From Triglochin maritima (taxonomy: Eukaryota > Streptophyta > Magnoliopsida > Alismatales > Juncaginaceae), in the NCBI GenBank assembly GCA_963682175.1, contig OY821786.1:35767501-35831500 (forward strand): a stretch of 64,000 nucleotides of DNA. The letters are read 5' to 3'. Positions 12,601 through 23,563 of this stretch are shown here, one piece after another (within the stretch, counting starts at the first letter, position 1; the number at the start of each line of letters is the position of its first letter). The notes beneath the pieces were generated by a model. The model was not told the origin of the DNA, ran no database searches, and saw only the letters and a list, made by a program, of their open reading frames with translations. The translations under genes and the position numbers were made by a program.

Positions 12601-15600
12601 AGAATGGTAAAGTGGGAAAGGGAACGTTTATCTTAACAAAATTGATACTTACAAAATGCTACATCTGTAGATGTGATAGCCAGACAAATCTTAGTTCTGC
12701 ACTCTTAGACTATTGAAAAAACACATGTAAAGATGATGGCGACCTTAATAGCATACATTGGACAACTGAGACCATATTTGTTCCAGGTATGGTATATAAT
12801 GATAAGATCTTCAATGCAGATACTTGTTTTGATCAACTCATCACTGAGATATTAGCGTTATCATATTTTCAGTTTCAGTATTATAAGCAATCATTCATAT
12901 GCCAATTTTGACGAGTGATGTGTCAAAATTGGAAATAGCAAGAAATCTTTCAAAATGTAGTACAAGAGAAATTTTAAGTTGGATAAGAAAAATATAACGT
13001 AACATGTGATTGTCCTTGCGGACTCATTTCTCTATTAGCCAAAAAAATCACATCTTTATCTAAACCTAAAAGAGGACCGACCAAGCTCTATCTAGATCAG
13101 ATCTCGCTTCAAACTCCATATGGTTAGTGTCTGAAGAAGGCTTTCTTCCTGCAAGAAAGCACACAACTTTAAAGTGGAAAAGCTACAGGTGTGAACTTGC
13201 AGTAAAACAAAGATAGTTGATAACTTCGATCTAGATAACCTGTAAAAACAAAGCAATCGCAAGAAGCTCATAACAAGCACGAAAGAATAAACTTTCAAAT
13301 ATACATTTTAGAAATAATCATATCAAGAAAATACTTTCTAGATATTTTTTGGTGAATACGACACTATAAGTACGTACCTAACTATCCAAATATATATCAA
13401 CGAATGTAATCTCAAAAACCACATGCCACATTGTTATCAGCTGTTTCGAAACAATCTATTAATGACTATTAAATAATTTACAACATTTTAATTGCAAAAC
13501 TCTTCAGGAAAACCATGTAGCTCAGCATGACTACACAGAGGACATAAATTATTTGCTGTAGGAAAAAAAGTATCATGATAGTCAAACTAAGAAGTACACC
13601 ATTTGAAAAAGAAATACCTAAAATCATTTCTTTGAAATAGCATTAAACGAGCATATTTAGTAACTTCTCATATGCCATATTAAACTTCTAGCAAATGATT
13701 TCAGTAAATTAAATTTTTAGCATCCTGAAGAAAATAAAACAAGTTCCAGCAAGAGCAATTTCAATCAATTAACCTTAAAATAATAGATAATTCTTCAAAT
13801 AATCATATAAAAATAGAAAGATAATTGAACCACTAAAAAGTAAAAACTACCTCGAGCAACAGGTAATGAATTGATGGGGTTTCTGGGTGGAACTATTTCT
13901 TCTCGAGAAAAAGGTGACATGCTTGGTCTCAAAGGAGCCTTAGTCATTTTTGCTCTTTGTGAATATCTTCGATTTTGAAACCAGTTCCAAACCTGTGTAC
14001 ATCTGAAATTAGATAAAACCTTCAGAAGACGGAGTCAGACACAGCTTCCTAACCTGCTTTGTCTGCACATTGCTCCTTCCAGCCCGTTCTGTAGAAGCAC
14101 TTCAAAGCAGAAAACATAACGTCAATTTTATCCATGCGCACAACTTGTTAAGAATGTTATATTCAAATGGCACATTTTTCATCATTATTAAGCATTTTCA
14201 GTGCAGCACTCATACCTGAACTTTTCAGCAAGACCACCAATTGTATCACGAGCTGGTATCGCATAATTGGCTTCTCGCAAGCACGCCTCCATCTCTGCTA
14301 CCTATAAATCAAACAATATAAGATAAGATTTCACCATGCACATTGAGTTGCAATCATTTTTTAAACCCATACCTTCTAGTTCCAGTCTACTAGAATGCCT
14401 TGCATATGAACTATTACAGATAATTTTATGAATATGGGTATCTAAACAATAACTGCTGCATGATGTAAAAGAAACTTGATGATGAAATATGCTGAATTCC
14501 AGACAAAATATTTGAAATTTGATGTCTGCATGCAGTAGCCTAGGAGTGTAAACTGAGTCAGACTTCAATGAGCTTATGAGCTACACAATTGTTCAAATAC
14601 AATATCTAACTCGAACACATAAAATCAGTCAAGATGAGAATACAACATTAACTTTTTTAGCATTCAAACAACAATTATAACAAAGCCTTCGATCCGAAAC
14701 AAGTTAAGGGGGGCTACAATGAAACTCGTCGAAATTCATACTACATGAACCACCTCTTTCCATTCACTCCTGTCTATGGTTAAACCTTAGTATATCGATG
14801 CTTCAATTTATTTACTTCCATCCAAGATAAATTTTGCCCAAGCCTGCCTCCCTTTACGGTTCTCTCACGAGTCATGACTCAACTCTCTTTCTCACCAGAA
14901 TCCCCGAAGTTGTATGCTGGAAAGTCCAAACCATCCCAAGCAAGCATGCACCAGTTTTTCTTCGTAAGACTACTTCAACATTCTCTAAAATATGTCGCTT
15001 CTAATTAAATACATCTTCACACGTCCATAATTCACCACAATGTTCGCACTCGTGTTCATGTTTTGTTTTAATAACCCAACATTTTATCCAATACATCCTA
15101 ATAGATCTATATTGTCCTACAAAACATACCTTTTGGTTTTAGTTATACTCTTTCATCAAACAAGAAAAATAAAGTTTGTCATTATTTCATTCACTTGGCT
15201 TTTATCAAGTGGCTAATGTCTACATCAATCATTACATCCTTTTGTAATATGTCTATCCTAAAAATGTACAGCCATCGTTTCTGGGCACTACTTAACCTAC
15301 CGAAAACTCCAAAACAAAATCTTTTCGTCACTCTCTCACATCTCAACCTGACACCATCTCTGTTTTCTCTACCATCAGACTCGTGTTTCAACTGTCTACT
15401 TCGAACGCAATTACCTCAAAGTTCACCTGAAAACCCAAAAAAGGTAACCTCAAGACTCCAAAACCCACCTTTTTCCCAACCTAGTTTTGCATTCGTTCTT
15501 AGAGATATTAAGATTTGTAAAGGCCAAACAGTGATTTGTGTCTCTTCCTAACAGACCACATAAAACCAAAACGATCTTCCACGTATCCTCTCAAAACTTG

Positions 15601-17395
15601 GAACCAAAACTTCAGCTCACTCTCCCATATCTCAACCTAACACCAGCTCAGTTTTCACTATCATCAAAACCGGTTAAAACCAACACAACCTTCCACTAAC
15701 CAAACTCAGAACCTCAAAATCCACCTAAATATTCTGAAAAAGTCAGAAATTCATCTGAAACTAAACCATAACGAAACACCACCACCACAGAATTCACCTG
15801 AAATCCCACAAAACACAACCCGGACGTCCCGAAACCCAACTTCTTCCGGCAAACCAGATTTTCCAAAAGCCGAATCTATGATTCACGTCTCTTCCGAACA
15901 CATTATAACAATACCAACACAATCTTCCACATATCCCTAAAACTCCAGAACCAAACTTTTACTAACAACCTCTCAGTTTCCACTATCATAAAATAACTAT
16001 AACCTAAAAATCTGCCTAACTCCAAAAAAAGTCAGACAGGCATTCACCTGAAACTAAACCATTATGAAACACCACCACCTCAAAATTCACCTGAATTTCC
16101 CAAAACGTAGAACGGACACTTCAAAACCCCTTTTTTGGGCAAAACCAGATTTTTCAAAAGCTAAAACTACGATTATCGTCTCCTCCTGACACAATACATC
16201 GAAACCAACACGATATTCCACATATCCCTAAAACTCCAGAGCCAAAACTTTTACTAGCACCATCTCAGTTTCCACCACCATCAAATCATAGTTTTGAGCA
16301 AAAACTTGATTTTTTGAATATTGAGTTTTCAAAAGGTTAATTTGGTCATTGGATACGAAAATAAAACAGTTTTGAAAAATCTGTTTTGGCGAAAAATAGA
16401 GTTCTGAAAAATCAACTTGATCTTTTTTTCCTAATCAAAACCAAATTACACGGGTAGGGAACTCTTGGCTCTTAAATTTTGAAATAAATTTCAAAAACCG
16501 TGTTTTCATCCAAACACCTAAAATCGAAGGAAACTATACTTTTGAAAACTTAACTTTTGAATTGGTTGCTGTTGAGAAAATTAAAGAATCAAAACAATTT
16601 TTTAACATACATTTTAAAACCAAACAGACCCTAAACCATCAAGAAACATCACCACCACCTCATATTTCACCTGAAATCCCCCGAAATGCAACCTGGGCGC
16701 TTCGAAACCCAATTTTTCCCGGCACTACATTACGTCTCTTCCTAACACATTACATCGAAACCAACATGATCTTCCACATATCCCTAAAACCAAAATTTTC
16801 ATTAACACCATCTCAGTTTCCATTACCGTAAAACAACCAAAATTTCACCTGAAATCGCACACGAGGCAACCGACGCTCCAAGACCCAATTTTTCTGAGCA
16901 AAACCCGATTATTCAAAAAAAAACTATGATTATAGTCTTTTCCTAACACATTACATGAAAACCAACACGACCTTCCAAATTTCCCTAAATCCAAAATCGA
17001 AACCTTTACTAACACCATCTCAGTTTCCGCCACCATCAAACAAAACAAAAAAACTCGAAATTTGCCTAAAACCTCCTAAAAGGTCAGACATTCACTGAAA
17101 CTAAACCATCATGAAAGAACACAACCTCAAAATTCACCTGAAATCCCACTTTTTTTCAGGCAAAATCCAAAATTTTCAAATCCAAAACAACGATTCGCGT
17201 CTCTTCCTAACACATTACATCAAAACCAACACGATCTTCCACATATCCCTAAACCTCAAGTAACTAAAACCTCGATATCCAACTAAATATCCTAAAAACT
17301 GGATTTTTGCGAGAATGAGGGTTTGAGGGGTTCGGACAGACCTCGGCCTGGGTGAAGCGGAAGACGGTGCCGCCGCTGTGAGAGGTTCGGCCCAT
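9614..17395 (-). CDS. SHH2: SAWADEE homeodomain protein (SHH family), nine exons, complete
   Basis: Exons in coding order: 17395-17342, 14301-14216, 14099-14054, 13992-13851, 13148-13082, 12426-12375, 12106-11963, 11534-11415, 9952-9614. All eight introns are GT-AG, phases agree throughout, and the spliced frame is 350 codons ending in TGA (349 residues). The atypical homeodomain spans about residues 12-75, with the helix-3 signature [10 protein letters not shown] at 63-72. The SAWADEE domain spans about 121-245, with [10 protein letters not shown] and the putative zinc-binding H218/C223/C225 cluster in [10 protein letters not shown]. The C-terminal tail of about 100 residues is basic, then Ala-rich. 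In Arabidopsis SHH1 reads H3K9 methylation with unmethylated H3K4 and recruits Pol IV for siRNA production in the nucleus. The length and long tail favour SHH2 over the shorter SHH1; the paralogue call is an inference. No frame defect is seen. Confidence 0.95.
10046..10561. repeat. Insertion in SHH intron 8 with 8-bp target duplication
   Basis: A block of about 516 bp rich in ACACGA/TCGTGT words is flanked by GCTTCAAC at 10038-10045 and 10562-10569. An 8-bp duplication is the hAT hallmark, and the right end read in complement (GGGGTTGTCAATTTTACACG) resembles hAT-like plant MITEs. The left end does not give a matching terminal repeat, so one end may be eroded. It lies within the last intron of the SHH gene (11414-9953) and leaves the splice sites untouched. 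Confidence 0.55.
15548..17260. repeat. Diverged tandem repeats filling SHH intron 1
   Basis: At least six diverged copies of a block containing ACCAACACGATCTTCCACAT followed by ATCCCTAAAACTCC, then ACACCATCTCAGTTTCCA. They begin near 15548, 15898, 16190, 16747, 16946 and 17210. Between them lies a second shared block containing CACCTGAAATCCC and CCGAAACCCAA. The array occupies the half of intron 1 next to exon 1. It has no coding capacity. Copies differ by substitutions and indels, so the array is old. Confidence 0.75.
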
Positions 17396-17522
17396 CGCCG
17401 GCTCCGGATCGGAGAGGTAGGGTTTGGGGTTAGGGTTTTGGCGTCGGAAATAACGGAAGATGATCTAAGAAGGTCGCCGACGGCGTCTCGGCCGTTTCGA
17501 TCTTGAATGCACGTCAATGGTT

Positions 17523-17542
17523 GGGCAAATTGCAATTTGCCC
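17523..17542. repeat. Perfect 20-nt palindrome upstream of the SHH gene
   Basis: GGGCAAATTG followed at once by its reverse complement CAATTTGCCC, about 130 bp upstream of the SHH start codon. It could be a terminal-repeat remnant or a protein-binding dyad. Nothing in the sequence decides between these. Confidence 0.5.
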
Positions 17543-18136
17543 CCTTAGATTGCGACCATGTTGCATTTTCGCTTCTGGGACGGAGATTCTTTTTAAGGTG
17601 ACAATTCGACCCTCGAGCAGAGTTTATTGGTTAACGACTAAATTAAATTGGAACGAAAATTCAGGGTATGTGTTGGATGCCCCGACAAACTTGGAATTAT
17701 TTTTTTCCAGTTTCTCAATTTTTTTTAAAAACTGCATCCAAACTGGATTACCCAAACCCAGTTCGAGTTTAAAGGTTGGTCCGAGTTTAACGCTTTTTAC
17801 ACGTGAAAATAAAAACTAGCCAATGGAGTTTTTCCAGTTTATTGGTGGGATCCACAGTTGTCAGGTAAGTGTTCCTTCAAGATTTTTGATGTAATTTACA
17901 GGTTTTGTCATTGTAACTATTACGACGATACTCTTAAGTTTACAGTAATTTATCTGTCCTATCCTCGTGCAAACATATGATTGACGAGTCCAGTCAAGCT
18001 CACTTCTCCTCCAAACCCGAACTTCAGTAACCCTCGCCCGCCCGTTGGAGAAGTGCTTCTGATCGCATCGACACCCTTTGACGGTCTCTAGTCCTCCAGC
18101 TAACCTTCATCGACATCCGTTAGCATTGAAGAACAG

Positions 18137-18660
18137 TTGCATATCTTCTTGTTTGCTTTAGCACACGAAGATGTTGATAGGAAACTACAGAATGAATTCC
18201 AATATTCTGGTGAGATAATTAGTCGTCATTTCAATTTCGTGCTCGACGCATTGACAATATGGGCTTGTGATGTCATTAAGCCAAGAGATAGCTTCAATGA
18301 AACTCCAGAACACATTATTCGGACACAAGCCAACGGTTAGTTTTAGTCCCACTTCAAGGATTGTGTAGGTGCACTAGATGACACTCATGTCCGTGCAATT
18401 GCCCCCAAAGAAGACCAAATATGCTACCGTTCCGGACATGATCCAAAGCACACCACACATAATGTGTTGGGGGTGTGTGACTACATGATAAGGTTTATGT
18501 TCGTAACGACTAGATGTGAGGATAGCGCCCACGACCATCGTATCATTAACCATGTCATATTTGATCCTAACTAGAACTTCTCATTTCCTCCTAGAGGTAA
18601 GGCTTTCATGTCCTATCTTCTTTCATTCTACCCACGTTTATTAGAGATCACCCCCCCCCC
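18137..18660 (+). pseudogene. PIF/Harbinger transposase, broken (DDE_Tnp_4 type)
   Basis: A single reading frame carries the N-terminal region (EDVDRKLQNEFQYSGEIISR), then DCVGALDDTHV with the first catalytic Asp region at 18377-18382, and ..CEDSAHD.. with the second Asp at 18533-18535, spaced about 52 codons apart. The frame is interrupted by TAG at 18338 and 18344 and again near 18571, and it collapses after a C-run/A-run near 18650. The third acidic residue and the C-terminus are not found. The product would cut and paste a PIF/Harbinger DNA transposon; this copy cannot be active. The partner Myb/SANT-like ORF follows on the same strand. Confidence 0.85.
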
Positions 18661-18749
18661 CCAAAAAAACATATGAGCAATCGATGCTGACTACCCAAAT
18701 CGTAAAAGATTCAAACATTGTGGTCATCCGTGAGGTTAAACTAGAGTAG

Positions 18750-21200
18750 GTCATCTAGACCAAGAACATGCATGAAATATGGCTCAATCTGGTGATTCAA
18801 GAGATTAGAGCTAGGAACAAACCGACTACAATGTTAAGCAATCATGGGAGGAAAAATCAGGTAAATAACTTCCACCAGCAGTCGGGGTGTACTACAAGTT
18901 GGACAACCACAAGAACATTCAGAGCAAGTTAAGGGTCAACTCCAAACCTAGAAATGGTTGCAAAAAGCAAGCAATGGGTGAGACGTTGATTGGAGGACAC
19001 TTTAAATAGACGATAAATGGTGGAAGGAAAATGCCAAGTTAATTTCTAATTTTGAGTTTTGTACTTGTGAACTTCGTCACAACTTCAAACTGTCATTGTG
19101 TGTGACGTCTGCAGGGACGCCCTAGCCTAATGTCATTTAGGCATGCACCAATCCATTTTGAAGATGACCTAAAGATCATATTTGGTCGTCATATTGCAGA
19201 TGGAGAGAGGTTGCTCAACCTAGAAAAGGGTGGGAAGAAGAAGAAACTCCTTTCAAAGAGGAGTGTCTTCTCATTTGAGCAACGACAACAACAACCCACG
19301 TAGTGACACAACAAACTCCGGGGAGCACGTATGCAACGATGAACCACCACCACCTTCTCAACATATGGTTGGAGAGACCAACAAAGGTAGACAGATAATT
19401 ACTCCTTTAGCACGAGTGTTGAGCGACAACATATTCTCTTTTGACTATGTTATCAAAGAGAAGACCGACAAGGCTGAGTTGTTCAACGTTACCATGTATA
19501 TGAAGATGTGTCAACATTGTAGCTCGAAGCCTGGGAATGACGAATGGGTAGAAGTGGGATCGTGAGGGTCTCTAATTCTAATCACTTTTAATCCTAATTA
19601 CCTACTTGTTTAACGATCAAAGATATGCAGCGGAATTTAAAACTAAACAAGCAAGTAAAGGAATGGAAAATACAAACCACAATGGAGACGGGGGATTTTA
19701 TAGAGGTTCGACGCCCCTATCCGGGTCCTAGTCCTCTCTTGCAAGCTCCGCTCGAATCACCGAGCTCCGCTCACGACTTCACTAACCACTCCCCGTTCCG
19801 GGCCGGGAGAGAACATCTTTACAATCTTCAAGCTCGCGAACAACCCTCGTCAAATTTGGCTCCTCCTCTCACAATCCGAGAGTGATACTTCGGGCTCTCA
19901 CCAAAGTTTATACTCTTATCTTGGGCTTTCACCAAGACCATTGCTTCTTTGACAATCATTGAATGGAACAACACTCTCTAATCTTCTTGAGCACACTTGA
20001 GTGAGAATATGATTTAAGATTAAAGTGTGGAAGGTTTGAGGCTTGGAGTGTTTGGAACTTTCTCTCTAATGTAGGGGACAAATAGTAGTGGGAGAGTGTG
20101 TATTAAAATGTATTTTACAACTCTATTTATAAGCTCCTAAAGAGTTATAGTCGTTGGGGATGAATTGAGTAAAGATTGTGTAAGATACACAAAACAGAAA
20201 CTGATATGACCCAATTCTGAGTAAGTTCGGTCGACCGGATCGGGCTGAACGGTCGACCGTTTGGAAATTTTGAACTCAGTTCGGTCGACCGGTGAAAGAA
20301 CGGTCGACCGCCAAAGGCTATGGCTAGGGTACACTTAAGTGATCGGTCGCACACCGAGATAGGTTCAGTCGACCGATTCACAACAGACTCTTTGGGGTTG
20401 ACAAACAAGATCATATTCGGTCGACTGAAACAAGTTCTTCGGTCGACCGAAAACTAATAGGCAGTTCGGGTTTGTCAAGACATCTAAGTTCGGTCGAACA
20501 AACAAGGTCCCCGGTCGACCGATAGGGAAAAGTATTTTTGGGATATTTGGAAATAATACTAATACGACCGTTGAGTATATACGACAAAACAAACGGTCGG
20601 AAAATTGTTGCTACTCGGTCGACCGAAACTGTCTGGACGGTCGACCTAACTTGGGCAGTAAAACACTAACAGGATATATGATCACTCAGTCGACCGAATG
20701 GTCTGTTTCTGTCGACTGAATGTGGGCAGACAGTTCTAGTTAAGTGTTTAGTGTTTTCCTGTCTAAGTTTGGGTGATCTATTGAAGTCCAAATTATATGA
20801 AATTTTGTGTGTATGACTTCTATAATGAACTTAGTGTGTGTTTGAGTAGGTTTTAGCTTAATTATGCTCAATTTACACAATGTTCCTAAGACTCAATAAA
20901 ATGCAAATTACATGTCTTCAATAGAGCTTGATTACATGTTTTGACTTGATTTCCTTTCTTCCTTAAATCTTGATCACTTGTAGAAGTTAGCACAAAACAA
21001 TATATATGCAATGCAAGATGTGTGCTAGTCTACATGATCACAATTAAGATTAGGTTGATTAAATCATCAAAATATAGATTAAGTGCAAAAAATCAACAGA
21101 AGTTGCTCGAAAGTTTGTTTTGCTTGCGAACAGGGAAGTGTTTTATGCATTGGGAGACACAGAGAGCCGGTAGCTAGCGATGGCTAGCGAAGGAGCTGGC
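18750..21200 (+). pseudogene. Harbinger Myb/SANT-like ORF, split by a solo LTR
   Basis: Pieces of the DNA-binding partner protein of PIF/Harbinger elements: TKNMHEIWLNLVIQEIRARN near 18757, KWWKENAKLISNFEFC near 19015, a FEDDLKIIFGRHIADGE stretch near 19158, then an open C-terminal part at 19230-19555 that ends ..GNDEWVE. The matching continuation (VARKFVLLANREVFYALGD) starts at 21101, after the solo LTR at 19555-21098, and stays open to about 21170. Frameshifts and stops in the first half show the ORF was already decaying. Upstream lies the broken transposase. Confidence 0.8.
19555..21098 (+). mobile_element. Solo LTR, family A copy 1
   Basis: Begins (T)GGGATCGTGAGGG and ends AAATCAACA, flanked by GAAGT at 19551-19555 and 21099-21103 (the boundary T is shared, or one element base is lost). 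It matches the outer element at 49477-58245 along its length. Its central part (20220-20720) has seven perfect CGGTCGACCG palindromes, at 20228, 20250, 20282, 20301, 20440, 20512 and 20616, plus degenerate ones. No internal retroelement domain is present, hence a solo LTR of about 1.54 kb. Confidence 0.8.
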
Positions 21201-22640
21201 TGAGAAGTAAGGGTTGAGTTGTGTTGCTTTCGGTTGTCAGATGTCGGCATTGTTATTATGTTTGTGTTGTTGATGTTTTGTCTTAACTTTGGCAGTTGAC
21301 AATTAACAATGATGTTGTTTCATCAGTTTAATCATCGAATACGTTGAATAATTATGGTCATAATCCCTATTTAGTCCATAAAAAAAATTAGTTTATGTTT
21401 TGGTGAACTATGGACCCCTATTTAATGCGTAAATAATTATAGAAGATTGTTGACTAACTCATGGCAACACACCCCAAGTCTTGAAGAATCCAAAGAATGA
21501 AGTGGTATTTAAAATATTAGAGTTAATATCAAGAACCAAAATACGATTGTTCATGATTAACTAGAAGCAACTGAAGTTTCAACTTAACGGAATTTTAAAC
21601 AAAAGTTTCGTTCTCCGGAAGAAAAGGAAATCCCAATAAGTCTGCAAACACCCATTCAACCCACTCACAACAACTTCAAGTCTAACATCAGCAACAATGG
21701 AAGACATACAACTATTAACCAAGCAAGCATAACATGTCCATTACAACCATTCCAATGTCCACCCTAGGAACTTGTCAAGTCGATCACTGTCGCTGTGGAG
21801 GCACCAAGGTTCAGATAAGCTGCTTTCGTAGCCAGCGTACCCTTCATACTCATCCTAGCTCGTTCCCGGACGACTACCTATGATAATTATGTGTGGTATC
21901 ATAGGCATCCCAAGCCTCAGAACTGTAGCCGTATTCCTGTACTTCGAGAGTGTCCTCCACACTACCATCGTGTGATGGTGTAGAAAGAATTGCATATCAA
22001 CCAATGGACACCCAAAATCCAACAAACATGGAATAGTACAACAAGTAATTTAATTTAACAATCGGTTGCATTATCGTATTAACTTCCAGGGTTGGGTTTT
22101 GATAAGATAAACATCTCAGTCTAAAAGTTGGGAAGCTACATTCAGCAAAGGTCGAACATTACATTTGGAACCGTCACTGCCGGAAAAAACCATGCTTCAA
22201 CAAAGGTTTCACTTGCAACACTTGTATACATCTCAATCTACATCATTAACATCTCATCTCAAATATATATAGTTGTGTATATAAACCACCAAATATAACA
22301 CCATTGATCAAAAATCTACCAGCCATGGTCAACAAATCTCAAAGCCATGGTCCAGACATCACAAATCCAAATTATCCTCACATGATTTTGTAGACATAAT
22401 TTAACAACACGACATACATGATTTTTAGACTACACAAGTTCTCATAGTAAACTAATTGTATGTTTTAACACAAGAAACATGTTTTTTAGTAACATACGAG
22501 GCAAGCATAGGAACATTTAAAAAAAAAAAAAACATAGCATACTTGATTGATTGAGAGCAAGCGTGCTTCACAGGAACAAGTTTTTTTAAATAAAAAACAC
22601 AACAGATAGAGAGCACGATAAAAAATATGATTACTTCATG
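21200..22640. other. No gene recognised; possible 3' part of the Harbinger element
   Basis: Non-coding A+T-rich sequence after the Harbinger ORF. A terminal-repeat-like TTTGGATGCACC (complement strand) near 23290 and TGTTGGATGCCCC near 17672 are candidate outer ends of one decayed Harbinger element spanning about 17.66-23.3 kb. This is inference only. Confidence 0.3.
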
Positions 22641-22760
22641 CATTTCCTTTAAGCAAGCCAAAAGACAACAAAGCCCTTGAAATGAATCAAGATGGAAGTT
22701 TTACAGTCCAAGAACCATATGTTGTGTTGCAACAGTAAAAGTGAAAAGGGTTTTAAAATT

Positions 22761-23195
22761 TTACCTTCGGTTATCAGGCGTTGCTCTAGTCGGTTTAGGA
22801 CGGCCAGAATGGCGTCCACAACTTGTTCTCCGGCTCGAAGGGGTGGTGGTACGGGCGTTATGGACTTTAACACAATGAAAGTGCACCTTTTGTAGCCCTT
22901 CCAAATGGAGTAAACAGGGCGGGTAATACCCGTATACCTGGTCACCCGCCCCGGGCGGGTACGGGTATGGGTACAAAAATACATATCCGTTTAAAAATTC
23001 AATAAGCCTATATACATAAATCATTTTTTTTGAGGCCCGCCTCAAAATGAGACCCGGAGCAGAGCTCACCCTGCTCCAGCTATGAGCCGGGCCTGGGACA
23101 ACGTGAAATATACGACCGTTCGAAACGACGGGGGCAAAAGAGTCATTTTGCGTCGAAAAGACATTTGGAAATTGGGGAACGGTTTGGACATCCAA
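22761..23195 (-). pseudogene. Possible coding remnant broken by MITE insertion
   Basis: On the minus strand, 23195 down to about 23105 reads MDVQTVPQFPNVFSTQNDSF and then ..VSNGRIFHVV. After the MITE-like block 22905-23097, about 22890-22761 reads ..PVPPPLRAGEQVVDAILAV and ..NRLEQRLITEGK. Composition and low stop density suggest former coding sequence, perhaps a transposon protein N-terminus. I do not recognise the family, and two frames are involved. Confidence 0.3.
22905..23097. repeat. Composite of two MITE remnants
   Basis: 22905-22980 is a GGGCGGGTAA/ACCCGCCC-rich dyad like the hAT-type MITE at 34145-34686. 23027-23097 matches the 3' end of the CAGG...CCTG MITE at 26493-26806 (GAGGCCC .. 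GCTCACCCTGCTCC .. GGGCCTG). Both appear truncated. Confidence 0.5.
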
Positions 23196-23563
23196 ACATC
23201 CCGAGTTTTTATTGCAATTAAACTCGCTCTTTAGATCAAACTTTTGAAACCGGTTTGGGCACCATAAACTATCAATTTATGGTGCATCCAAACAGATCCA
23301 AACTTGGACAATCGTTGCGGGTTGAAGTTAAGAACGTGATTTGTACCAGTTTAGAGTCTCGGACCTTTTTTTTGTTTTACGAAAAATATATTACATGAGG
23401 TGATTTGTGTTTTAATTGTAAAAATATGGTTTGATATATAATATAAATCTTGGATAAATGCACTTATATTGGAAAATGTTACAATTACAAAAAAAGATCA
23501 AATCTGGACCAAGAAAAAAATCAGACCCAAATTCCTAAAAGTGATCTAGTGCATAATGCACAA

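Noticed and set aside
13092..13298. Minus-strand frame over SHH exon 5
   Set aside because: It is the intron plus exon 5 read in a wrong frame. The splice-consistent SHH frame explains the region.
18650..18668. C-run followed by A-run as a functional element
   Set aside because: Simple homopolymers inside a decayed transposase, probably slippage or assembly noise.
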